Source: Agrobacterium tumefaciens str. B6 (GTDB lineage Bacteria; Pseudomonadota; Alphaproteobacteria; Rhizobiales; Rhizobiaceae). Taken from it: a DNA stretch of 64,000 bases. This document shows, piece after piece, positions 26,014 through 34,195 of this stretch (the first letter of the stretch is position 1; each line of letters begins with the position of its first letter). The translations under genes were made by a program, and so were the position numbers. Location: the NCBI RefSeq assembly GCF_001541315.1, contig NZ_LMVK01000007.1, positions 1 through 64,000 on the forward strand, given 5' to 3'. The notes below the pieces were generated by a model. It had not been told where the DNA came from and did no database searches. It saw nothing but the letters and a program-made list of their open reading frames with translations.

Positions 26014-26832
26014 TCAAGCGGATTTTGAGATCAGCGAGCGAAACCGTTCGGTCATTTCGGGATTGGCGGGATTATAGACCATCATGTTGAGATCCGAGCG
26101 TCCCTCCACCGCAAAGCTTGAAAACTCCAGTTCGATCGTTCCGAGAACCGGGTGGTGGAGGCGCTTGAGGCCCTCATGCATGCTTGTGACCTCATTGTCA
26201 TCCCACATGGCCTTGAATTCGGGGCTGGCAGCAGAGAGCTCATCGACCAGTTGCTGGATGCCGGCCCCAGCACCGGCGCGCGCAGCATCCGCCCGGAACG
26301 CGCCGACGACATAACGGGCGACATTGCGCCAGTCCTCCTGGGCGGTGCGCACCCGTTCATCGGAGAAGATCAGACGCAGAATGTTGCGGTTCTCCCTCGC
26401 CAGTTTGCTGTAATCCGTCAGGATGAGGGCGGCGGCCCGGTTCCATGCCAGAACATCCCATGTCGCCGTCCTGATGATGGCGGGGCTGAAGGGCAAGGCG
26501 TCTAGCACGCCCTGTAGCCGGGGCGTTATGGTCTTGGGCCGACGGTAACGCTGCTCGGGCGGATGTCCGAAGGCCAGTATATGCAGGTGATCGCGCTCGG
26601 GATCGGTCAGCATCAATCCCTTGGCGATGCGATCCAGCACATCCGCCGAGGGCGAACCGCCACGACCCTGTTCCAGCCAGGTATACCAGGTCGGACTTAT
26701 GTTGGCGCGCTGGGCAACCTCTTCCCGGCGCAGGCCCGGTGTGCGGCGGCGGCCGATGGGAAAACCGAAGGTTGCGGGATCAAGCCGCAGGCGACGATCG
26801 CGCAGGAAGGTGCTGAGTGCATTGTCCGTCAT
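26014..26832 (-). CDS. XRE family regulator with MmyB-like ligand-binding domain
   Basis: Regulator of 272 aa. The N-terminal HTH has the hallmark RRTPGLRREEVAQRANIS and TWYTWLEQGR (about 28-58). The C-terminal PAS-like MmyB domain (about 105-265) carries WDVLAWNRAAALIL, FRADAARAGAG and FSSFAVEGRSDLN-type segments, a fold known to bind fatty-acid-like ligands. The start has AGGAAAGG upstream. It converges with the monooxygenase (15-bp gap) and is divergent from the epimerase-like gene, the usual target arrangement for this family. Confidence 0.9.
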   Translation of the reverse strand: MTDNALSTFLRDRRLRLDPATFGFPIGRRRTPGLRREEVAQRANISPTWYTWLEQGRGGSPSADVLDRIAKGLMLTDPERDHLHILAFGHPPEQRYRRPKTITPRLQGVLDALPFSPAIIRTATWDVLAWNRAAALILTDYSKLARENRNILRLIFSDERVRTAQEDWRNVARYVVGAFRADAARAGAGAGIQQLVDELSAASPEFKAMWDDNEVTSMHEGLKRLHHPVLGTIELEFSSFAVEGRSDLNMMVYNPANPEMTERFRSLISKSA

Positions 26833-26860
26833 TGCCTTTCCTCGCCGCAGCCTGTTGAGA

Positions 26861-26866
26861 ATTATA
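26861..26866 (-). promoter_or_regulatory. -10 element (TATAAT) of the XRE regulator gene
   Basis: A perfect TATAAT on the leftward strand lies 29 nt before the regulator ATG. A weak -35 (TTAAAG) is found 17 nt upstream of it. The 107-bp divergent region 26833-26939 probably also holds the regulator's own operator. Confidence 0.45.
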
Positions 26867-26939
26867 CCATGATAAGGTCACTACTTTAACAGGACAATTC
26901 TTCATGAGATCACCTCTCCCGTCAACGCGGGAGATTTAT

Positions 26940-27824
26940 ATGCGTGTTTTTCTGACAGGTGCCACCGGGTTCATCGGCTCCCGGATTCTTCGCGAACTGC
27001 TGGCGAGTGGCCATGAGGTGACCGGTCTCACCCGCTCGGAGGCCGGCGCAAGAGCGTTGCAGGCCGCAGGCGCTTCCGCCCATATTGCCACGCTGGAAGA
27101 TGCGGCAGGGCTTGCCGCGGGTGCGGAAACTGCCGATGCCGTCATCCATACGGCTTTCGATCATGATTTTGCGAATTTTGCCGCCAATTGCGAAAAGGAT
27201 CGCCGGGTGATCGCGGCGCTGGGCTCTGTATTGGCTGGCTCCGAACGGCCGATGCTCATCACCTCAGGGGTCGGCATGGGTGATCCCGGCAATGGCGAAC
27301 CTGCACGGGAGAATGTGTTCGACACGCATCATTTCAACCCGCGCATCGCCTCCGAACTGGCGGGCCAGGAGCTATTGCAGGCGGGCGTCAATCTCGGCGT
27401 CATCAGGCTTCCGCAGGTGCATGACACGGTGAAGCAGGGTCTCATCTCGCCCTATATCGAGATGTCGCGCGACAAAGGCGTCGTCGCTTATGTCGAAGAC
27501 GGCGGCAATCGCTGGTCGGCTGGTCATGTGGACGATGTGGCAAAGCTATACGTGATGGCGCTCGTTCGGGGTGAACGGGGTGCTCGATATAATGCCGTGG
27601 CGGAAGAAGGCGTTGTCGTGCGCGATATTGCCGGGACCGTTGCCGAGGGGCTGGGGCTGCCACTCGTTTCCATAGGCAAAGATGAGGCCGCCGGCCATTT
27701 CGGCTGGTTTGCCCTGTTCGCTTCGATGGATCTCAGGGCCTCCAGCGCCCTGACACGGAAGAAGCTCGGCTGGGCGCCGAAAGGGCCGAACCTGCTCGAG
27801 GACCTCAGAGCCATGGCCTACTAA
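26940..27824 (+). CDS. NAD-dependent epimerase/dehydratase-like SDR
   Basis: Extended/atypical SDR of 294 aa from the ATG at 26940, which has GGGAG 6 nt upstream; an ATG at 26904 is less likely. The N-terminal MRVFLTGATGFIGSRILREL gives the TGxxGxxG cofactor loop, and RWSAGHVDDVAKLYVMAL is typical of the family. The usual active-site YxxxK is not evident, so it may be a reductase-like or sensor member. It is divergent from the XRE regulator. Its last 20 nt overlap the end of the opposing RND gene. Confidence 0.85.
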   Translation: MRVFLTGATGFIGSRILRELLASGHEVTGLTRSEAGARALQAAGASAHIATLEDAAGLAAGAETADAVIHTAFDHDFANFAANCEKDRRVIAALGSVLAGSERPMLITSGVGMGDPGNGEPARENVFDTHHFNPRIASELAGQELLQAGVNLGVIRLPQVHDTVKQGLISPYIEMSRDKGVVAYVEDGGNRWSAGHVDDVAKLYVMALVRGERGARYNAVAEEGVVVRDIAGTVAEGLGLPLVSIGKDEAAGHFGWFALFASMDLRASSALTRKKLGWAPKGPNLLEDLRAMAY

Positions 27825-30800
27825 TCTGGGGGCAGGCGCCCGCTGAGGCGGACGCCCGCCTCCAGCACCAGTTGCGGCGCAGACGGGCCCCGACAACGTT
27901 AAAGACGGGAACGAAGAGCACCGCCAGCACGGTCGCCGAAATCATGCCGCCGAAAAGGCCGGTGCCGATGGCGTTCTGCGTCTCCGAACTCGCGCCCTTG
28001 GCGATGACAAGCGGCACGATGCCGAGCGTGAACGCGAGCGATGTCATCACGATCGGCCGCAGGCGCAGGCGTGATGCCGCAATGACGGCATCAGTAAGCG
28101 TCTGCCCCTCCTGCTGGCGTTTTCGGGCAAATTCCACGATCAGCACGGCATTTTTTGCCGAAAGCCCGATGAGCGTGATCAGGCCGACCTTGAAGAACAC
28201 GTCGTTCTCCAGCCCGCGCAGATGCACCGCAATGACAGCGCCGATAATGCCGAGCGGCACGACAAGCATGACGGAAAGCGGCACAGTCCAGCTTTCGTAA
28301 AGTGCTGCAAGAACAAGGAAAACGATGAGGAACGAAAACGCCATCAGCATGGGCGCCTGCGCACCGGACTGGCGTTCCTGCAGCGATTGACCGGTCCACT
28401 CAACCGCAAAGCCCTTGGGCAATTTGGCTGCGAGCCGTTCCATTTCTTCCATCGCCTTACCGCTGGATACGCCCAATGCGGCGGAGCCGGAAATGCTGGT
28501 CGAGGGATAGCCGTTATAGCGGGTGAACTGCAGCGGCATTGTCGACCATTGCGGCGTGACGATTTCCGAAAGGCGAACCATCTTGTCGGCATCGTTGCGG
28601 ACGTGGAGGTTGAGCACGTCATCCACCTGCATGCGGCTTGCGGCCCTGGCCTGCACGATCCCCTGCTGCAGGCGTCCATCGCGCGGGAAATCATTGACAT
28701 AGGTCGAACCAATGGCCCCGCCGAGCGTATCGGCGATGGTCGAGTAGGACACGCCGAGCGCGCTCGCTTTCTGCCGGTCCACGTTCACGGTGACGCTCGG
28801 GCCGCTGGGAAGACCATCGATGCGGACATCGGTCACGAGCTTGCTCTCCGCCGCAAGCCGGGTCAGTTGGGCCGCAGCCTCGCCGAGCGCATTCGCCCCG
28901 TGGTTGGCGCGGTCCTGCAGCCGCAACGCAAAGCCCGATGTCGTGCCGAGCTCATCTATTGCGGGCGGCTTGAGGCTGAATATCTGCCCCTCGTCGGCGG
29001 CCGCCATCGCGCTCGTCGCAGCGCCGACTTCGTCGTCCACGCCTGTCTTGCGCTCGCCCCATTCCTTGAGCGTGGTGAAGGACATCGCCGTGTTCGGGCC
29101 TGAGCCCGAGAAACCAAAACCCATCACCGTCAGATTATTGGCGATGTCAGGCCGGGTCTTGACGTGATTTTCGAAGAGGTCGACGACGACGCGGGTGCGC
29201 TCGGCCGTGACCTCCGCCGGCAGGGTGAAGGATGTCATGAAGGAACCCTGGTCCTCATCCGGCACAAAGGCCGTCGAGAGCGTGCCATATCCATAGGCAA
29301 CCGCGCCGATGATAGCGAGGTAAACCACCATGGTACGCCCGGTCTTGCGCACAAGGATGGCGACCCAGCCGGCATAACGCGCGGTCAGGCGCTCAAAGGC
29401 GCGGTTGAACCAGCCGAAGAAACCTTTCTTCTGATGGTGATCGTGACCGACCGGCTTCAGCAGGGTCGCGCACAGAGCGGGCGTGAGGCTGAGGGCCAGA
29501 AATGCCGAGAACAGGATCGATACGGCCATCGAGACGGTAAATTGCCGGTAGATCGCTCCAACCGAACCGGAGGCCATGCCCATCGGCAGGAAGACGGCGG
29601 TCAGGACCAGCGTGATGCCGATGACCGCGCCGGATATTTCCGTCATCGCCTTGCGCGTCGCTTCAAGCGGCGACAGGCCCTCCTGAGCCATCAGGCGCTC
29701 GACATTTTCAACGACCACGATGGCGTCATCGACAATGATGCCGATTGCCAGAACCATGCCGAACATGGTGAGAGCGTTGATCGAATAGCCGATCGCCAGC
29801 ATGACCGCGAATGTGCCGAGAAGCGCGATCGGCGCAACGATGGCGGGAATAAGCGTGTAACGCAGGTTCTGGAGAAACAGCAGCATGATCAGGAAAACCA
29901 GGACCATGGCCTCGGCGAGCGTCTGGACTACCTTCTCTATCGAAACCTTCACGAAGGGTGCCGTATCATAGGAGATGGCGAATTCCATTCCCTCCGGCAT
30001 GGTCGTGGAAAGCTCCGCCAGACGCTCCCTCACACCGGTGGAGGTGCTCACCGCATTGGCGCCGGGCGTCATCTGAATGGCAGCGGCCGTCGCAGGTTTG
30101 CCGCCATCGAGGATGGAGAAGCTCGATGTCTGTGATCCGACTTCGATTGTCGCTACGTCTCCCAGTGTCAGCCTGGAGCCATCCGGGTTAGAACGCAGAA
30201 TGATCTGCGCGAATTCATCGGGCGTCTGCAATTGACCGCTTACGCTGAGCGGCACGCTGACCTTCTGGCCCGGCACGGTTGGCGTTTCACCCAGACGGCC
30301 GGGGGCGACCTGAATATTCTGCGACTGTATGGCCTGTGTCGCCTCGGCCATCGAGATGGAATGGGCCACAAGGCGGACGGGATCGAGCCAGATACGCATC
30401 GCCGCTTCGGACCCGAAGGATTGCACGCGACCGACACCGCCGACACGTTTCAGTTCCGGCGCAATGTTGCGGACGAGATAATCATCGAGAGCGAGAGCGT
30501 CGAGCGAGCCGTCCCTCGATTTCAGCGAAACGATCATCAGAAATCCTGACGATGCCGATTCCACCGTCAGTCCGGCGCGGCGGACCTGTTCCGGCAGGCG
30601 CGGTTCCACGGCCTTCAGCCGGTTTTGAACATCCACCTGCGCAAGCTCGGGATTGGTGCCCGGCTTGAAGGTGACGGTAATGGTGGCCGAACCCGAGGAG
30701 TCGGCGGATGAATCGAAATAGAGGATGTTTTTCGCGCTCGAAAGTTCGCGTTCGATCAGGCTCGTCACGCTGTCATTGATCGTCTGCGGCGTGGCGCCGG

Positions 30801-30948
30801 TATAGGTGGCGTAGATCGAAACGCTGGGCGGAGCGATGACGGGAAACCGTGAGACGGGCAGTTGCGGGATGGACATCACCCCCGCGATCACGATCAGAAT
30901 GGCGATGACCCAGGCGAAAACAGGCCTGTTGATGAAAAACTGCGGCAT
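27805..30948 (-). CDS. RND efflux permease, HAE1 family (AcrB/AdeB-like)
   Basis: Trimeric proton/drug antiporter of 1047 aa. N-terminal MPQFFINRPVFAWVIAILIV, TM4 aspartates in GIIVDDAIVVVEN (about 405-414), TM10 lysine in LSAKNAVLIVEFARKRQ and the C-terminal RPIVMTSLAFTLG block are all present. AAGGAG precedes the ATG, 14 nt after the adaptor stop. With the adaptor it forms an adeAB-like pair divergent from an AdeRS-like two-component system. No outer-membrane channel gene accompanies it. Its 3' end overlaps the epimerase-like gene by 20 nt, tail to tail. Confidence 0.93.
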   Translation of the reverse strand: MPQFFINRPVFAWVIAILIVIAGVMSIPQLPVSRFPVIAPPSVSIYATYTGATPQTINDSVTSLIERELSSAKNILYFDSSADSSGSATITVTFKPGTNPELAQVDVQNRLKAVEPRLPEQVRRAGLTVESASSGFLMIVSLKSRDGSLDALALDDYLVRNIAPELKRVGGVGRVQSFGSEAAMRIWLDPVRLVAHSISMAEATQAIQSQNIQVAPGRLGETPTVPGQKVSVPLSVSGQLQTPDEFAQIILRSNPDGSRLTLGDVATIEVGSQTSSFSILDGGKPATAAAIQMTPGANAVSTSTGVRERLAELSTTMPEGMEFAISYDTAPFVKVSIEKVVQTLAEAMVLVFLIMLLFLQNLRYTLIPAIVAPIALLGTFAVMLAIGYSINALTMFGMVLAIGIIVDDAIVVVENVERLMAQEGLSPLEATRKAMTEISGAVIGITLVLTAVFLPMGMASGSVGAIYRQFTVSMAVSILFSAFLALSLTPALCATLLKPVGHDHHQKKGFFGWFNRAFERLTARYAGWVAILVRKTGRTMVVYLAIIGAVAYGYGTLSTAFVPDEDQGSFMTSFTLPAEVTAERTRVVVDLFENHVKTRPDIANNLTVMGFGFSGSGPNTAMSFTTLKEWGERKTGVDDEVGAATSAMAAADEGQIFSLKPPAIDELGTTSGFALRLQDRANHGANALGEAAAQLTRLAAESKLVTDVRIDGLPSGPSVTVNVDRQKASALGVSYSTIADTLGGAIGSTYVNDFPRDGRLQQGIVQARAASRMQVDDVLNLHVRNDADKMVRLSEIVTPQWSTMPLQFTRYNGYPSTSISGSAALGVSSGKAMEEMERLAAKLPKGFAVEWTGQSLQERQSGAQAPMLMAFSFLIVFLVLAALYESWTVPLSVMLVVPLGIIGAVIAVHLRGLENDVFFKVGLITLIGLSAKNAVLIVEFARKRQQEGQTLTDAVIAASRLRLRPIVMTSLAFTLGIVPLVIAKGASSETQNAIGTGLFGGMISATVLAVLFVPVFNVVGARLRRNWCWRRASASAGACPQISRPWL

Positions 30949-30962
30949 GATCTGTCCGCTCC

Positions 30963-32129
30963 TTAGGTTCGGGTCTCTGGGGCGGCAGGGGAAAAGGGCG
31001 ACGTTTCAAGCGGCTGTCCGCCCTGGACGCGATCCTGCCCCAGAACGACGATGGTTTCTCCGGCGGCAAGGCCTCCCGTGACGACGTATCGACCGTCGGC
31101 CAGCGGCCCCAGTTCCACCGCGCGGCGCGCACCGGTCTTGTCTGCGCCGACAACAACGATCTGCGGCCGTCCGGCCGGATCGCGGATGATTGCTTCCTGC
31201 GGCACGCGGATCGCAGCGCCGTATATGGCGCGCGGAACCATCGCGCGGATATACATGCCCGGAAGCAGCTGTTCCTCCGGGTTTGGAACGAGGATGCGAA
31301 TGCCGAGGCTGCCCGTGGCGCTGTCGACGGAGATGTCGGAGAACAGGACCTTTCCATCGTGGCCGAACGGCTTGCCGGCGATGGTGATGATCTTCACCGG
31401 AAGCTCGTCCGGATTTTCGGTCCCTGCCCCGGAAGCCGTGTCACGCAGGGCCTCCGGGCTCATCGCGGACTGGCGAACATCCACATAGACCAGATCGATC
31501 TGCTGAATGACCGCCAATGGTGCAGTTGCCGAGGATGAGGCAAGTCCGCCTTCGCTCATGAAGGACTGGCCAATGACCCCACTGATCGGGCTGCGCAGCG
31601 TCGCATAGGAAAGCTCCAGCTTTCGCCGGGCGAGAATGGCGCCCGCTTCCGCGACATTCGCCTTCGCCTGCGCAAGGGCGGCGGTGGCGTTATTGAAGGA
31701 TTCCGCACTGGTGATCTCGCGCGAAGACAGCGATCTGGCGCGCTCGTATTTAACCTGTGCGTTCAGAAGTTCCGCCTCCGCCCGCGCCAGCACGGCGGTT
31801 GCAGCGTCTACATCGGCTGAAAAAGGTGCGGGATCGATCTGGAAAAGCGGTGTGCCGGCTTCCACGAAGGCACCTTCCGTGAAGAGCTTCTTCTGGATGA
31901 TGCCACTCACCTGCGCCCGGATCTCCGCCGTGCGGTAGGCCGACACCCTGCCGGGCAGTTCGTCGTAGACCGTCACGGGTTCCGGCTGAACGGTCATGAC
32001 GCTGACGCGTGCGGGCGGCGTCGTTTCGGCGGCACCACCGGCACCCGTTCCGTTATCGCTGCAGGCACAGAGAAGAAAGATCGGCAGGCACAGCGCGCCA
32101 AGTTTCCAGAAGTATGATCCGCGTCGCAT
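30963..32129 (-). CDS. RND efflux adaptor lipoprotein (AcrA/AdeA-like)
   Basis: Membrane fusion protein of 388 aa with a lipoprotein signal: hydrophobic LGALCLPIFLLCAC, lipobox Cys23. The lipoyl halves are AEIRAQVSGIIQKKLFTEGA and LRSPISGVIGQSFMSEGG, with a long alpha-hairpin between (about 95-165), then the beta-barrel segment VDVRQSAM and the membrane-proximal domain. It is the first gene of the pump operon. The 163-bp divergent region to the response regulator contains the phased direct repeats described at 32196-32226. Confidence 0.92.
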   Translation of the reverse strand: MRRGSYFWKLGALCLPIFLLCACSDNGTGAGGAAETTPPARVSVMTVQPEPVTVYDELPGRVSAYRTAEIRAQVSGIIQKKLFTEGAFVEAGTPLFQIDPAPFSADVDAATAVLARAEAELLNAQVKYERARSLSSREITSAESFNNATAALAQAKANVAEAGAILARRKLELSYATLRSPISGVIGQSFMSEGGLASSSATAPLAVIQQIDLVYVDVRQSAMSPEALRDTASGAGTENPDELPVKIITIAGKPFGHDGKVLFSDISVDSATGSLGIRILVPNPEEQLLPGMYIRAMVPRAIYGAAIRVPQEAIIRDPAGRPQIVVVGADKTGARRAVELGPLADGRYVVTGGLAAGETIVVLGQDRVQGGQPLETSPFSPAAPETRT

Positions 32130-32195
32130 GAGTATCCACCATCCATTTTAAACAACGAGCTCGATGGCGGCTATCTAGGCTCTGTGCATTTGCGC

Positions 32196-32226
32196 TTTGT
32201 GGAGGTTTTGTTGCGGCTTTGTGGAG
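32196..32226 (+). promoter_or_regulatory. Direct repeat, candidate response-regulator operator
   Basis: TTTGTGGAG occurs at 32196-32204 and again at 32218-32226, within an 11-bp match CTTTGTGGAGG at 32195 and 32217. The 22-nt period equals two helical turns. It lies 67-97 bp from both divergent starts (adaptor ATG at 32129, regulator ATG at 32293). OmpR-family regulators bind such direct repeats, so autoregulation plus pump control is likely. Confidence 0.6.
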
Positions 32227-32292
32227 GCCGGCACCCAATACTCGACGGCGTGGCCGTTCGGTGGCATGGATGTATCAAGGAGTTTGAAGACG

Positions 32293-32982
32293 ATGGCAGA
32301 ACTAGTTTTGATCGCTGAAGACGACATGAAGATCGCCGGCATTCTCGAAGCCTATTTTACCCGCGAAGGTTTCCGCACCGTGCATGCCCGTGACGGCAAG
32401 GTGGCGCTGGAACTTCATCGCGCCCTGAAACCAGATATCGTGCTGGCGGATGTCTCCATGCCGCGGCTGGATGGCTGGGAGGTTCTGGCGGAGATACAAA
32501 GGCGCGGCCATACGCCCGTCATCATGGTCACAGCACTGGACAAGGATGTTGATCGTCTTCAGGGGCTGCGCATCGGGGCGGATGACTACATCGTCAAGCC
32601 GTTCAATCCCATCGAAGTTGTCGCACGGGCAAAGGCGGTGCTGCGGCGCGCGGGGCTCAGGCAGGCGGGCGCCGTCGTTCGGGTCGGCAACCTGACCATC
32701 GATCTCGACAGCTACGAGGCAAAGATCGAAAAAGACGATGCCACCATTCGCCTGTCGCTGACATTGACCGAATTCAGGCTGCTGGCGCATCTTGCGCGCA
32801 CGCCGACCAAGGCCTTTACACGCGGCGAGCTGGTCGATGCCTGCCTGCCCGGTTCGGATGCGCTGGACCGCACGATAGACAGCCACTTGAGCAAACTGCG
32901 CAAGAAACTCGAGCAGGCCGGTGGCGAAGGCATGCTGGCCAGCATTCGAGGTGTCGGTTATCGTCTGGCGGTCGAGCCATGA
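32293..32982 (+). CDS. OmpR-family response regulator, AdeR-like
   Basis: DNA-binding response regulator of 229 aa. The receiver domain has the acidic pair EDD (9-11), phospho-acceptor Asp53 in VLADVSMPRLDGWEV, Thr in MVTALD and Lys in IVKPFNP. The winged-helix domain shows LTLTEFRLLAHLAR, FTRGELVDACLPGSDALDRT and SHLSKLRKKLEQ, ending in RGVGYRL. From memory these blocks look closest to Acinetobacter AdeR; no search was run. The start at 32293 has AAGGAG 10 nt upstream. The kinase gene overlaps its stop by 4 nt. It probably activates the divergent RND pump. Confidence 0.9.
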   Translation: MAELVLIAEDDMKIAGILEAYFTREGFRTVHARDGKVALELHRALKPDIVLADVSMPRLDGWEVLAEIQRRGHTPVIMVTALDKDVDRLQGLRIGADDYIVKPFNPIEVVARAKAVLRRAGLRQAGAVVRVGNLTIDLDSYEAKIEKDDATIRLSLTLTEFRLLAHLARTPTKAFTRGELVDACLPGSDALDRTIDSHLSKLRKKLEQAGGEGMLASIRGVGYRLAVEP

Positions 32983-34043
32983 TGCTGAAAAAAGGCCTCA
33001 GCCGCCAAATATTGCTGGCCATGTCATCAATGACGGTGATTGCCGGCCTGGTGGTCTTTTTCGGCACCTACATCGCCTTCAGCATCATCTTCTATTTTTA
33101 TCCCTGGTCTGAAAGCGAGGACAACTGGCTGACGGGCGTTGATTTCATCATCCTCTCCGCCCTGATCTTCATCGCCCTCATCGTTGCCGCCATCGCCTCC
33201 GTCCGCTTGACCCGGCGCATTCTGCAGCCGCTCGAATCCCTCGCCCACAGCGCGAGACGCATCAAGGACGGCGATCTTTCGGCGCGCGCCCTGCCGGGTG
33301 ATCATTCTTTGGGAGAGACAGCCCATCTCGTCGAGGACTTCAACGCCATGGCCCAGCGTCTGGAGGATATGGCGGCGGATATGAAGCTCTGGAATGCAAC
33401 CATTGCCCACGAGTTGCGCACGCCGCTCACTATCCTCAAAGGTCAACTGCGCGGCATGATCGACGGTGTGTTCGAACCGGATGAGACGTCGCTTCAGGGT
33501 CTCGTGCTGCAGGTGGATTCCCTTGCCCGGCTTGTCGAGGATCTGCGCACCGTCACACTTGCCGATAGCGGCCATCTCGAGCTGCGTATCGAACCCGTGC
33601 GGCTGAAGGAAGAAATAGAGCAGCTTGCCGCCGTGCTGGAACAGGAATTGAGGCAGGAAGGTTTCGAGCTTCGGCTTCACCTCTCCGATATGGTGGTGCG
33701 GGCCGATACCATGCGCATTCGACAGGCCCTCCTTGCGCTCATCACCAATGCGCGCCGTTACGCCCTGGGCGGCGCGATCGACATAAGCCTTGGCGTTGAA
33801 AACCGTGTCACGGTCTTGCGGGTCACGGACGAAGGGCCCGGGCTTGACGGTGATATCGCTCCTTGCGCCTTCGAACCGTTTCGAAGGGGTAGCCAGACCG
33901 GCTTGACGGAAGAGAGCGGCAACGGGCTCGGCCTTTCCGTCGTTCGCGCAATCGTGGAGGCTCACGGCGGCAAGATACGTTATGCGCCATCTGAAAAAGG
34001 CGGCGCCATGTTCGAAATTTCGCTCGGTCAGCCAGTGTCCTGA
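32979..34043 (+). CDS. Sensor histidine kinase, AdeS-like
   Basis: Membrane kinase of 354 aa. Two helices (about 10-40 and 53-75) bound a very short ~12-residue periplasmic segment, suggesting that signals are sensed in the membrane. HAMP follows (RRILQPLESLAHSARRIKDG), then the phospho-acceptor His144 in ATIAHELRTPLT. The ATPase domain has the N box LITNARRYA, G1 DEGPG and G2 GNGLGLSVV. It is coupled to the response regulator by an ATGA overlap and should phosphorylate it. Confidence 0.92.
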   Translation: MMLKKGLSRQILLAMSSMTVIAGLVVFFGTYIAFSIIFYFYPWSESEDNWLTGVDFIILSALIFIALIVAAIASVRLTRRILQPLESLAHSARRIKDGDLSARALPGDHSLGETAHLVEDFNAMAQRLEDMAADMKLWNATIAHELRTPLTILKGQLRGMIDGVFEPDETSLQGLVLQVDSLARLVEDLRTVTLADSGHLELRIEPVRLKEEIEQLAAVLEQELRQEGFELRLHLSDMVVRADTMRIRQALLALITNARRYALGGAIDISLGVENRVTVLRVTDEGPGLDGDIAPCAFEPFRRGSQTGLTEESGNGLGLSVVRAIVEAHGGKIRYAPSEKGGAMFEISLGQPVS

Positions 34044-34077
34044 CCGCAACCAGCGCCCGCTGCCGGTTGCCACCCAT

Positions 34078-34120
34078 CTCCACACATTCTCCACACTTCC
34101 TCCATGAAACCACAAAGCGC
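34078..34120 (-). promoter_or_regulatory. Tandem 11-bp repeats upstream of the MFS pump gene
   Basis: Read on the plus strand, CTCCACACATT (34078), CTCCACACTTC (34089) and CTCCATGAAAC (34100) follow one another at an exact 11-nt period. They end in CCACAAAGCGC (34110-34120). The reverse complement of that end, GCGCTTTGTGG, is identical to the start of the repeat at 32192 before the response regulator. The site is 76-118 bp before the MFS start, so the same regulator probably binds here. Confidence 0.55.
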
Positions 34121-34195
34121 AGCCGGTAGCGTTCAGGCTGCGGAAGTAGTCGCCGCCGCAACAGCGACGTCTCACTGCCGCGATCTGGCATTTTG

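Noticed and set aside
26940-27824. Frameshift or truncation from the 20-nt overlap with the RND gene
   Set aside because: Both proteins have normal family lengths and C-termini, so the tail-to-tail overlap looks natural.
29164-30135. 323-aa plus-strand frame inside the second RND gene
   Set aside because: Antisense to conserved RND domains; sequence is low-complexity charged residues without motifs.
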